Part shown: positions 1 to 4,850 of the stretch, piece after piece
Position numbering within the stretch: position 1 is the first letter of the stretch
How the letters are laid out: every line of letters starts with the position of its first letter
Origin: Oscillospiraceae bacterium
GTDB taxonomy: Bacteria; Bacillota; Clostridia; Oscillospirales; Oscillospiraceae
Assembly: GCA_031266955.1 (NCBI GenBank)
Contig: JAISAA010000027.1
Coordinates: 1 to 5,430, forward strand
Reading direction: 5' to 3'
DNA length: 5,430 bases
Program-made: the position numbers and the translations under genes
Notes under the pieces: generated by a model
Database searches by the model: none
Seen by the model: the letters and a program-made list of their open reading frames with translations, nothing else
Told to the model about the DNA's origin: nothing

Positions 1-161
1 CCTATTTCATGGTAAACACCCACCATCGCTGTATTGACAGCGACGACCACTTTTGTCCGCGCCTCGGCAAGCGCGGCTCGGATAGCCTCGTAGACTTGCG
101 TTTCGGATTGCTCGGTCAACAGTTGGTTTTGTTCAGTTGTGCTCAATTTGTTGTTATCCAT
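1..161 (-). CDS. YhcG/DUF1016-family protein, N-terminal fragment (runs off window)
   Basis: Only the first 53 codons are inside the window; the gene continues past position 1. The protein starts MDNNKLSTTE and leads into a helical stretch, YEAIRAALAEARTKVVVAVN, followed by TAMVGVYHEI. This matches the usual opening of the DUF1016 N-terminal domain (YhcG family), where a helix like 'I...I..AR..v..avN..mv..Yw.IG' precedes a C-terminal PDDEXK nuclease-like domain that is not visible here. The ATG at 159-161 is chosen because AAAGGAG (172-178) lies 10 bases upstream. It sits 42 bp downstream of the acetyltransferase gene on the same strand with no terminator between, so it may share that transcript. 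Known of the family: members are frequent near type I restriction-modification genes and other defence loci. The nuclease role is inferred from family membership only. Confidence 0.72.
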   Translation of the reverse strand, partial: MDNNKLSTTEQNQLLTEQSETQVYEAIRAALAEARTKVVVAVNTAMVGVYHEI

Positions 162-203
162 TGCAGTCGGGCTCCTTTGTATTGATCTCGCGGGGCAATA
201 AAA

Positions 204-629
204 TCAAAACAGCTTGCAGGGAATCACCAAAAACACGCCCGATTCCAAAGTGTCTTGAAAGCCAAGCTTTTTATAAAATCCGCTGTTCTTTCTGTCGCAT
301 CCTACCAGCCATTCGGAACTGGGAAAATGCTCTTTGCACCTGCACACCAGTTCTTTTCCGATGCCCTTCCCCTGATATTCGGGCAATACAAGCAAATCAT
401 AGATGATGGAGCGGAAAATCGTATCGCTGAGAACCCGGACGGCGCCGACCAATTTATCATCGTCCCATGTGGAAATAACCAGCGTGGAGTGACGCCACGA
501 TTGCATAAAGCCAGCTTTCAGTTCCTCCGGAAATGGGCCATCATCGGGCGACCACCCCACCGATACAAACAATTTATGCAATTGTTCGATGGGTAAATCT
601 TTTCGCTCATCGTTATAGCTGATGTTCAT
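204..629 (-). CDS. GNAT-family N-acetyltransferase
   Basis: A 141-residue protein with a single GNAT fold, expected to move an acetyl group from acetyl-CoA to an amine; the substrate is unknown. Motif A is at about residues 78-95 (YDLLVLPEYQGKGIGKELV), with the acetyl-CoA pyrophosphate-binding loop Q86-G-K-G-I-G91. The motif B region ends in FYKKLGF at 118-124, typical of the fold. The length is normal for a single-domain GNAT. The ATG at 627-629 is preferred over an in-frame TTG at 654-656 because AGAGGTGA (638-645) lies 8 bases before it; the TTG would also put the start inside the previous gene. The ribosome binding site contains the TGA stop of the upstream VOC gene, so the two are probably translationally coupled. 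Cytoplasmic; no signal peptide or membrane segment. Confidence 0.9.
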   Translation of the reverse strand: MNISYNDERKDLPIEQLHKLFVSVGWSPDDGPFPEELKAGFMQSWRHSTLVISTWDDDKLVGAVRVLSDTIFRSIIYDLLVLPEYQGKGIGKELVCRCKEHFPSSEWLVGCDRKNSGFYKKLGFQDTLESGVFLVIPCKLF

Positions 630-637
630 ACGCGCCG

Positions 638-645
638 TCACCTCT
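638..645 (-). promoter_or_regulatory. Ribosome binding site of the GNAT gene overlapping the VOC stop codon
   Basis: Read on the minus strand the sequence is AGAGGTGA, 8 bases before the ATG at 629. Its last three bases (638-640) are the TGA stop of the tandem VOC gene. A ribosome ending the VOC gene would sit on this site, which suggests translational coupling and decides in favour of the ATG start for the acetyltransferase. Confidence 0.7.
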
Positions 646-1414
646 GGCATAAACAAAATGGGTGCCCTTCCGGGTCGATCATCGTCACGTAGCGCTCACC
701 GTCGTATTGCACAGCGGCTTTGGTCGCGCCAAGCCGGATCGCCTCCTCGACGGCGGCGGGTAAATCATCCACCCCAAAATTGAAGTGCATCTGTTTTTGC
801 TGCTTGCCCGGTTCCTCCGGCCAAACGGGCGGGATGTAGTCGAAATCAGATTGCATAAAGTGAACAACTGTTCCATTCTCGGCAAGTAATGCCGTCCAAT
901 GAAAATCCGAATCCCAGTCCGTTAACTGTGCATAAAACTCGCGTAGTCTTTTTGTGTCAGGGCAATCAATATTTACGCCGGGATTGGGAATCGTACCATA
1001 TCCCTTCCGTTCAAAATATAAATCAAATTCAGATTTGTTTTCTTTCCGTTGGCACAGGCAAAACGGGTGCCCTTCCGGGTCAATCATCGTTACAAAAGAA
1101 TCATCGCCGTATTGCGCAGCGGCTTTGGCCGCGCCAAGTTGGATGGCTTTTTTCACGAAAAGGGGCAAATCATCTACCACAAAATCAAAGTGCATTTGTT
1201 TTTGCTGCTTGCCCGGTTCTTCCGGCCAAACGGGCGGGATGTAGTCAAAGTCGCAGCCCATAAACAGCAAACGCAGACCGTTGTCGCAAACAAGGGCTGG
1301 CCAACCGTAGGCCTCGCGTTTTTCCCCGCCCATAAGCGAAGCATAAAAATCCCGTGTCCGTTCGGGGGCTGTGCAGTCAATTGATATATCGCCGATTGTG
1401 ATATTGTTAATCAT
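638..1414 (-). CDS. Tandem two-domain VOC (glyoxalase/bleomycin-resistance fold) protein
   Basis: A 258-residue protein made of two VOC domains, at about residues 4-123 and 139-258, joined by a short polar linker. Both carry the same blocks: DFDYIPPVWPEEPGKQQKQM followed by HF (55-76 and 190-211), then a VDDLP helix start, and VTMIDPEGHPFCLCQR at the end (108-123 and 243-258). The DPEGHPFCL strand and VDD...A...GA pattern fit the Glyoxalase_6-like branch of the superfamily. No clear metal-binding set was identified, so catalysis is uncertain; small-molecule binding or antibiotic sequestration is equally possible. The ATG at 1412-1414 is chosen over an upstream TTG (1433-1435) because GAAGGAG (1424-1430) sits 9 bases before it. 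It is first in a minus-strand run with the acetyltransferase. The second half of each domain is nearly identical at DNA level. Confidence 0.88.
   Translation of the reverse strand: MINNITIGDISIDCTAPERTRDFYASLMGGEKREAYGWPALVCDNGLRLLFMGCDFDYIPPVWPEEPGKQQKQMHFDFVVDDLPLFVKKAIQLGAAKAAAQYGDDSFVTMIDPEGHPFCLCQRKENKSEFDLYFERKGYGTIPNPGVNIDCPDTKRLREFYAQLTDWDSDFHWTALLAENGTVVHFMQSDFDYIPPVWPEEPGKQQKQMHFNFGVDDLPAAVEEAIRLGATKAAVQYDGERYVTMIDPEGHPFCLCQR
660..841 (-). repeat. Direct repeat copy encoding the second VOC domain (C-terminal half)
   Basis: This stretch aligns without gaps to 1065-1246 at an offset of exactly 405 bp (135 codons). Identical runs include 816-841 (26 bases) and 792-814 (23 bases), separated by one C/T difference. 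The middle part, about 680-770, differs more. This is an internal gene duplication, not a mobile repeat. Confidence 0.88.
1065..1246 (-). repeat. Direct repeat copy encoding the first VOC domain (C-terminal half)
   Basis: Partner of 660-841, displaced by 405 bp. The matching 26- and 23-base runs fall at 1221-1246 and 1197-1219. The parts of the domains outside this copy, encoding the N-terminal halves, are clearly more diverged and differ in length by two codons. Confidence 0.88.
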
Positions 1415-1457
1415 AGCAACTTTCTCCTTCTTCAATATAAAAGGCTTCTATACAAAC

Positions 1458-1486
1458 ATTTTATCACCCGAAACCGAAAAATACAA
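1458..1486 (-). promoter_or_regulatory. Sigma-A-type promoter for the minus-strand VOC-GNAT run
   Basis: On the minus strand, -35 TTGTAT (1481-1486) is followed after exactly 17 bp by -10 TAAAAT (1458-1463). The -10 matches consensus at 5 of 6 positions, the -35 only at the TTG. Transcription would start near 1451, giving a leader of about 37 bases before the ATG at 1414. The AT-rich surroundings support the call; the weak -35 limits confidence. Confidence 0.5.
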
Positions 1487-1517
1487 CCGCTTTATTTTCT
1501 TTATCGGCGCCTACCGC

Positions 1518-1546
1518 TGGACTTGTTCATAACATTGTGCTATACT
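1518..1546 (+). promoter_or_regulatory. Extended -10 promoter for the plus-strand VOC gene
   Basis: -35 TGGACT (1518-1523, 4 of 6 matches) and -10 TATACT (1541-1546, 5 of 6) are 17 bp apart. A TG one base before the -10 (TGCTATACT) makes an extended -10 element. The predicted start near 1553 leaves a leader of about 86 bases before the ATG at 1639. It diverges from the promoter at 1458-1486. Confidence 0.5.
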
Positions 1547-1638
1547 ACTTGCGGCGTATCGTTCGTTTTGCCCGTGAGTAACATACAGGGACAGACAAAA
1601 GCGGACTCGCAAAATTTGTAAACTGGGGAGGGTATATT

Positions 1639-2094
1639 ATGCACTTAGGTTCAATATATTTGATAGTGAACGATTTTGAAAAAGCAATTTCTTTTTATGA
1701 AAAATTGCTTGAGATGCCCGTAACAAGTAGGAATATGAGTCGATTTGCTTCATTCGTTTTTGAGGGTCATCGTATTTCGATTATGAACGGTCATTTTGAT
1801 ACCGACCATCCTGACAAAGTTGTCAATAAGGGCGAATATACAGATTGGGCTGATGACTTGAAAAATATCGCGCTTTCTCCCAACACACATAAGTTTGTTT
1901 TGAACTTCTTGGATGAAGATTTGCGGAGAGAGTATGAAAGAGTAAAGAGCTTAAATATTTCTGAAACCCTTACCGGAATCAAATATGTTTACAATGTCAG
2001 CCCGTATTACTATTTTCAACTGACAGACCCTGATGACAATGTCATTGAGGTAACAGGGGCCTATACCCCTACGGACGGTGAATTTGATGAATGA
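1639..2094 (+). CDS. Single-domain VOC family protein (glyoxalase-fold)
   Basis: A 151-residue VOC protein. The N-terminus HLGSIYLIVNDFEKAISFYEK (residues 2-22) is the classic first strand and helix of the fold. FVFEGHRISIMNG (39-51) forms central strands, and YYYFQLTDPDDNVIEVTGAY (123-142) is the terminal strand pair with the DPDxNxIE signature; E137 sits where metal-binding members carry their C-terminal glutamate. The substrate is not predictable; glyoxalase, dioxygenase and antibiotic-binding roles share the fold. The ATG has GGAGGG (1627-1632) 6 bases upstream. The gene is distinctly AT-rich compared with the tandem VOC gene and the operon to its right, and the protein is not a close relative of either tandem domain. 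It ends 6 bp before the convergent end of the RhuM remnant. Confidence 0.85.
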   Translation: MHLGSIYLIVNDFEKAISFYEKLLEMPVTSRNMSRFASFVFEGHRISIMNGHFDTDHPDKVVNKGEYTDWADDLKNIALSPNTHKFVLNFLDEDLRREYERVKSLNISETLTGIKYVYNVSPYYYFQLTDPDDNVIEVTGAYTPTDGEFDE

Positions 2095-2288
2095 TTTTAT
2101 TCAGGAGAATATCTTGTCGTTTTTCAACCGTTCCTTGTCAAGCACATAGCCTTTCATCGCAAAGCCGGCGAGAATGTCCGCCGCCCACGCGCGGAAGCGC
2201 ACCGCTTTCTCGGAGTTGACCTTGAATCCTACGGCGATAATCGCTTGCAGATTATAGTATTTTCAGTTGTACGTTTTGCCGTCAGTGG

Positions 2289-2315
2289 CAGTTGTTCGGA
2301 ATTTCCGAACAACTG
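2289..2315. repeat. Perfect 27-bp palindrome (13-bp arms, 1-base centre)
   Basis: The left arm CAGTTGTTCGGAA (2289-2301) is the exact reverse complement of the right arm TTCCGAACAACTG (2303-2315), with a single T between at 2302. It lies inside the RhuM remnant, over the codons for VVRKFRTT. It also lies 23 bp upstream of the -35 of the ArsR-operon promoter, so it could serve as an operator for a dimeric regulator or as a cruciform. No T-tract follows immediately on either strand, so it is not a normal terminator. Confidence 0.85.
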
Positions 2316-2338
2316 TGTCTCGATTTTCTTTCTCAATG

Positions 2339-2367
2339 TTGAAATCCGCGCGGTTCCGCGTTATAAT
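2339..2367 (+). promoter_or_regulatory. Near-consensus sigma-A promoter of the ArsR-nitroreductase operon
   Basis: -35 TTGAAA (2339-2344, 5 of 6) and -10 TATAAT (2362-2367, 6 of 6) are separated by an ideal 17 bp. Transcription should begin near 2374, about 34 bases before the ATG at 2408. This is the strongest promoter in the window and lies antisense within the RhuM remnant. Confidence 0.78.
2349..2360. promoter_or_regulatory. Candidate operator between -35 and -10
   Basis: An inverted repeat CGCGG-TT-CCGCG (5-bp arms, 2-bp centre) fills the promoter spacer. A repressor dimer bound here would block RNA polymerase, and the first gene downstream is an ArsR-type repressor, so autoregulation is plausible. 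The arms are short and could arise by chance in GC-rich sequence. Confidence 0.35.
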
Positions 2368-2407
2368 GTCCATACATCTAAACCGACGAACGCAAACGGA
2401 GGGGCAT

Positions 2408-2743
2408 ATGGACTTTGACGGCGCCGCGCAGGCTTTGCTCGGGCAGTTCGCCGCGACGTGTAAACTGCTGACCGCTATCGGCAACGAGACGCGCCAGCTC
2501 ATTATGGCGGTGCTCGCCGCCAGCGGGTGCGAGGGTATGCGCGTGGGCGACATCACCGGGCGGACATACCTCTCGCGCCCCGCCGTGTCGCACCATCTCA
2601 AAATCCTGCTCGACGCCGAGGTCGTCGGTATGTTACCGGAGGGGACAAAACACTACTATTACCTCAAGCTCGGCGGCGAGTGGCCGACGCTTGTCTCGCT
2701 CATCAACAACATTGAGAAACTCAGAACGGAGGAAATGCAGTGA
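2408..2743 (+). CDS. ArsR/SmtB-type HTH transcriptional repressor
   Basis: A 111-residue winged-helix regulator of the usual ArsR size. LLTAIGNETRQLIMAVLA (20-37) is the typical first helices. The helix-turn-helix spans about 46-73, with recognition helix SRPAVSHHLKIL (56-67). The wing is VVGMLPEGTKHYYYLKL (72-88), where the G-x-x-x-Y-Y-L pattern is characteristic. The ELCVCDL arsenic-binding motif is absent, and the only cysteines are C18 and C41, so it is not a standard arsenite sensor; the signal is unknown. The ATG at 2408 is chosen because GGAGGGG (2398-2404) lies just before it and the promoter start is near 2374; the longer open frame begins upstream of the promoter. It overlaps the nitroreductase gene by four bases (GTGA), implying an operon and probable control of that gene and itself. 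Confidence 0.92.
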   Translation: MDFDGAAQALLGQFAATCKLLTAIGNETRQLIMAVLAASGCEGMRVGDITGRTYLSRPAVSHHLKILLDAEVVGMLPEGTKHYYYLKLGGEWPTLVSLINNIEKLRTEEMQ

Positions 2744-3426
2744 CACTGTACGAAACAATATTCGCCCGCCGGAGCGTCCGGCAGTACGACGCGGCGCCGC
2801 TCGACGCGGATCCGCTGGCTGAAATTCAGAACTATATCGGCGGCGCAAAGCAGCTCCCGGGACAGTCCGCCCAGTTTGAGATCGCGGACGCGGACAGGCT
2901 CAAGGGCGGTTTCGCCCCTCACGCGATCTTGGCGTTCGCCGGCGACAGCGACTTATCGCTCGTGAACGTCGGCTATACGCTGCAAGGCGCGGACTTATGG
3001 TTGCAAAGCATCGGCTACGGCAGCGTTTGGTGCGGTATGGCATCGCCGAAAGAGCAAGCGCCGGATTACCGCATCCTGCTCGGCTTCGGCAAGACGGACG
3101 TTCCGCTGCGCCGAGGCGAGGGCGATTTCAAGCGGAAGAAAATCTCGGATGCCAGCAACGCCGATAACGCCGTCGCCCGCGCCGCGAGGCTCGCGCCGTC
3201 AGCCGTGAACTTTCAGCCGTGGAGGCTGGTTTTCGAGGACGGCAAGGTAACTGTCGCGGCAAACGTGCGCGGCGTCGGCAAGCTCCTTCCGGGGCGGCTG
3301 TACCTATACGACCTCGGCATCGCGCTCAAACACGTCGAGGTCGCCCTTGAACACGAGGGCAAAACGGTCACGTCGTTCACGCCGCGCGGGAGCGGGAAAA
3401 CCTTTGCGGTGGAAGCGGCTTTCTGA
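2740..3426 (+). CDS. Nitroreductase family protein (TM1586-like, FMN-dependent)
   Basis: A 228-residue protein expected to bind FMN and reduce nitro compounds, quinones or similar acceptors with NAD(P)H. The N-terminus TLYETIFARRSVRQYD (2-17) has the R10-R-S-V-R14 phosphate-contacting motif. LWLQSIGYGSVWCGMA (86-101) is the mid-domain helix and strand. RRGEGDFKRKKISD (124-137), then ARAARLAPSAVNFQPWRL (146-163) and the DLGIALKHVEVAL segment (191-203) match the internally duplicated TM1586-type nitroreductases more closely than NfsB-type enzymes. The start is GTG at 2740, with GGAGG (2728-2732) 7 bases upstream, overlapping the ArsR stop as GTGA. Composition is very GC-rich, like the ArsR gene, so the pair probably moved together. 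The natural substrate is unknown. Confidence 0.87.
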   Translation: MTLYETIFARRSVRQYDAAPLDADPLAEIQNYIGGAKQLPGQSAQFEIADADRLKGGFAPHAILAFAGDSDLSLVNVGYTLQGADLWLQSIGYGSVWCGMASPKEQAPDYRILLGFGKTDVPLRRGEGDFKRKKISDASNADNAVARAARLAPSAVNFQPWRLVFEDGKVTVAANVRGVGKLLPGRLYLYDLGIALKHVEVALEHEGKTVTSFTPRGSGKTFAVEAAF

Positions 3427-3468
3427 GCGGCGCCGTCTATGAGGCTTTGCCGTCCGCGTAGAGACGGG

Positions 3469-4077
3469 TCAACTTATAAATTCCATCATACGCCGAATAT
3501 CGTCGGAAATCGTGCCGCATTTGCCTTTTTCTATTAAAAGATTCTTCCCGGTCATAATATACGACGGGAACACGCGGATGCCGCCCCAGTAATATTCGTT
3601 CACGCGTATGTAGCCCGTTGGTTTTGACGGTATGACGTTCTTCTTTGTCCTCGCCTTTGTTATCATATTGAACGCCTTTTTCGCCACGTCGCCCATAAGC
3701 ATGATGGCCTTTAGGTTCGGGAACAGCGCGAGCTCGGCTTCCAGCAGCGGGAGCTGCGCTTTGATGACTTCGGGATCAGCCGTGTAGCTTTCTTTCGGGG
3801 TTTTCAAAGCGGCGGTGATATAGATGCCCAGATCAAGGACGTCGCGCATACTTTTAACGGGTACGCCCGCGCCCTCGAATAAACCGAATGCGGTCCTCCT
3901 GTTTTCCGGGTCACGAGCCGCGCTGTAAAACCAGTCGTCCGGATTTTTCGGCACCACTTCATTGATCATAACGGCTTTCACGCTTTGCGGGCCAATTTCA
4001 CAGTCGGGGAATTGCAGAGCTTCGGCAACAAGCCCGGCTTTTGTTGCAATTTCGGTTAAGTGATTTTTGATATTCAT
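3469..4077 (-). CDS. Uracil-DNA glycosylase superfamily protein
   Basis: A 202-residue cytoplasmic protein resembling clostridial proteins annotated as uracil-DNA-glycosylase family. VMINEVVPKNPDDWFYS (36-52) stands where family 4 enzymes have the GEAPG-type water-activating motif. IYITAALKTPKE (85-96) resembles the 'tN.vKc.P' motif. AIMLMGDVAKKAF (124-136) matches the 'lLG..A' strand, and RVFPSYIMTGKNLL (168-181) takes the place of the HPSP motif near the C-terminus. The cysteine tetrad for a 4Fe-4S cluster found in family 4 and 5 enzymes is not evident (only C26 and C187). Base-excision activity is therefore inferred from fold similarity, not shown. ATG at 4075-4077, with AGGAGG (4086-4091) 8 bases upstream. 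No clear promoter was found upstream, so it may depend on the neighbouring gene's transcript. It converges on the nitroreductase with a 42-bp gap. Confidence 0.75.
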   Translation of the reverse strand: MNIKNHLTEIATKAGLVAEALQFPDCEIGPQSVKAVMINEVVPKNPDDWFYSAARDPENRRTAFGLFEGAGVPVKSMRDVLDLGIYITAALKTPKESYTADPEVIKAQLPLLEAELALFPNLKAIMLMGDVAKKAFNMITKARTKKNVIPSKPTGYIRVNEYYWGGIRVFPSYIMTGKNLLIEKGKCGTISDDIRRMMEFIS

Positions 4078-4194
4078 ATGTTTTGCCTCCTGTTTTATGA
4101 TTTAATTTCCGTACCGCCCTTTTACATAAGGCAGTATCGCCCATGTCACATCATCGGCCGATATACTCCTTGATACGCCGTTCCTATCATTTTA

Positions 4195-4713
4195 TTAAAC
4201 TATTTCAAATAGATGTTCGCAATATTTTTCACCGCCGGAACTGATGGGTGAAGATACGGTTTCAATAAGGCGCAGCTTCACGCCGAGACTGTTTTCGGAA
4301 TGGTATTTTATATGTCCGCTGCAACAACCGCAATATGTAAGGGAAACTGTTTGCGGTTTCTGCAATTTATTTATTATCGGGCATACACACATATACTTTC
4401 CGTTTTCTTCAAAATGCCAAAATACACTCAGCGTTCCATCGCCGTTTAATCTGATGCGAGGGGATTCATTCATACCCATTGCGTTTAGTATCTTGATACG
4501 TTCTTCGATTGGTTTACCTTTTAGTTTCAGCCAAATTTCGGGGTGTTCATCCTTGCTGCAACCCTGTTCCTCCATAACAGACAGGATTTGATCTTTTGTA
4601 AGCAGCTTGTCCATTTGATTTGCAAACGCGACTTTTTCTTCCGGCGTTTCTTCATCAGTTTCCGGAAAAACAAATTGCTGTATTGTTTTCGCCGGAATAC
4701 CTTTGTCAAGCAT
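4195..4713 (-). CDS. Cysteine-rich hypothetical protein, probably DUF6144 family
   Basis: About 172 residues from the ATG at 4711-4713, or 178 from a TTG at 4729-4731 (residue numbers here use the TTG). It resembles clostridial proteins I recall as DUF6144: an N-terminal MLDKGIPAKTIQQFVFPETD block (7-26), DKLLTKDQILSVMEEQGC (41-58), a central strand region FWHFEENGKYMCVC (104-117), and a C-terminal LTYCGCCSGHIKYH (131-144) through SPISSGGEKYCEHLFEIV (161-178). Cysteines C58, C115, C117, C134, C136, C137 and C171 plus H140 and H144 could bind a metal or form redox centres; this is inference. No biochemical role is known to me. Neither start has a recognisable ribosome binding site, and IS30-like sequence begins just upstream at about 4736, so the original start or leader may have been cut off by the insertion. 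It lies upstream of the glycosylase-like gene on the same strand (117-bp gap). Confidence 0.65.
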   Translation of the reverse strand: MLDKGIPAKTIQQFVFPETDEETPEEKVAFANQMDKLLTKDQILSVMEEQGCSKDEHPEIWLKLKGKPIEERIKILNAMGMNESPRIRLNGDGTLSVFWHFEENGKYMCVCPIINKLQKPQTVSLTYCGCCSGHIKYHSENSLGVKLRLIETVSSPISSGGEKYCEHLFEIV

Positions 4714-4814
4714 AGTCTGCTTGATTTTCAATATGTGAAAATTGCAAGTTAAAATGCCGCAGTTTTTTCAACCAGTTTTAATTACAGCAGGTATATACCA
4801 GCCGAGCCCGATAC

Positions 4815-4836
4815 TCCCGCGCGGGAATTATTTTTT
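4815..4836 (+). terminator. Possible weak plus-strand terminator inside the IS end
   Basis: A perfect 12-bp palindrome, TCCCGCGCGGGA (4815-4826), folds as a 4-bp stem with a GCGC loop and is followed by ATTA and six T (4831-4836). The stem is short. If active, it would stop transcription entering the insertion sequence antisense to the transposase. Confidence 0.25.
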
Positions 4837-4850
4837 CCTCTTCGAGGGCC

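Larger units (their letters stand above)
2101..2373 (-). pseudogene. RhuM-family protein fragment with internal stop
   Basis: Minus-strand frame reading MDIITRNRADFNIEKENRDT, VVRKFRTTATDGKTYN, stop (TGA, 2263-2265), then KYYNLQAIIAVGFKVNSEKA and VRFRAWAADILAGFAMKGYV, LDKERLKNDKIFS, stop at 2101-2103. The block VVRxFRTTATDGKxYN-x-KYYNLxAIIAVGxxVNS...FRxWA...KGYVLDKERL is the core of the 'virulence RhuM family' (RhuM from Salmonella SPI-3; also common near type I restriction genes). Both sides of the TGA are in the same frame, so the break is a nonsense change. Full-length members are roughly 300 residues or more; here the N-terminal part and everything after KERLKN are missing. Homology before about 2345 is unclear, so the right boundary is approximate. 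It is converged on by the VOC gene and invaded on the other strand by the promoter of the ArsR operon. Confidence 0.75.

Noticed and set aside
889..1384. Long open frames on the plus strand opposite the tandem VOC gene
   Set aside because: They mirror the duplicated minus-strand coding sequence, lack ribosome binding sites and resemble no family I recognise.
1415..1435. TTG start seven codons upstream for the tandem VOC protein
   Set aside because: The extra codons cover the GAAGGAG ribosome binding site that serves the ATG at 1414.
2289..2315. The 27-bp palindrome as an intrinsic terminator
   Set aside because: The stem is strong, but no T-tract follows directly on either strand and the loop is one base, so a typical terminator is unlikely.
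2267..2407. Upstream extension of the ArsR reading frame
   Set aside because: The extension starts before the promoter at 2339-2367 and runs antisense through the RhuM remnant. The ATG at 2408 has a strong ribosome binding site and gives the normal ArsR length.
3427..3468. Terminator between the convergent nitroreductase and glycosylase-like genes
   Set aside because: CCGTCT (3433-3438) and AGACGG (3462-3467) can pair, but the loop is 23 bases and there is no T-tract.
4153..4162. Palindrome ATCGGCCGAT as an operator
   Set aside because: Only 10 bp, with no promoter recognised beside it; this is expected by chance at this length.
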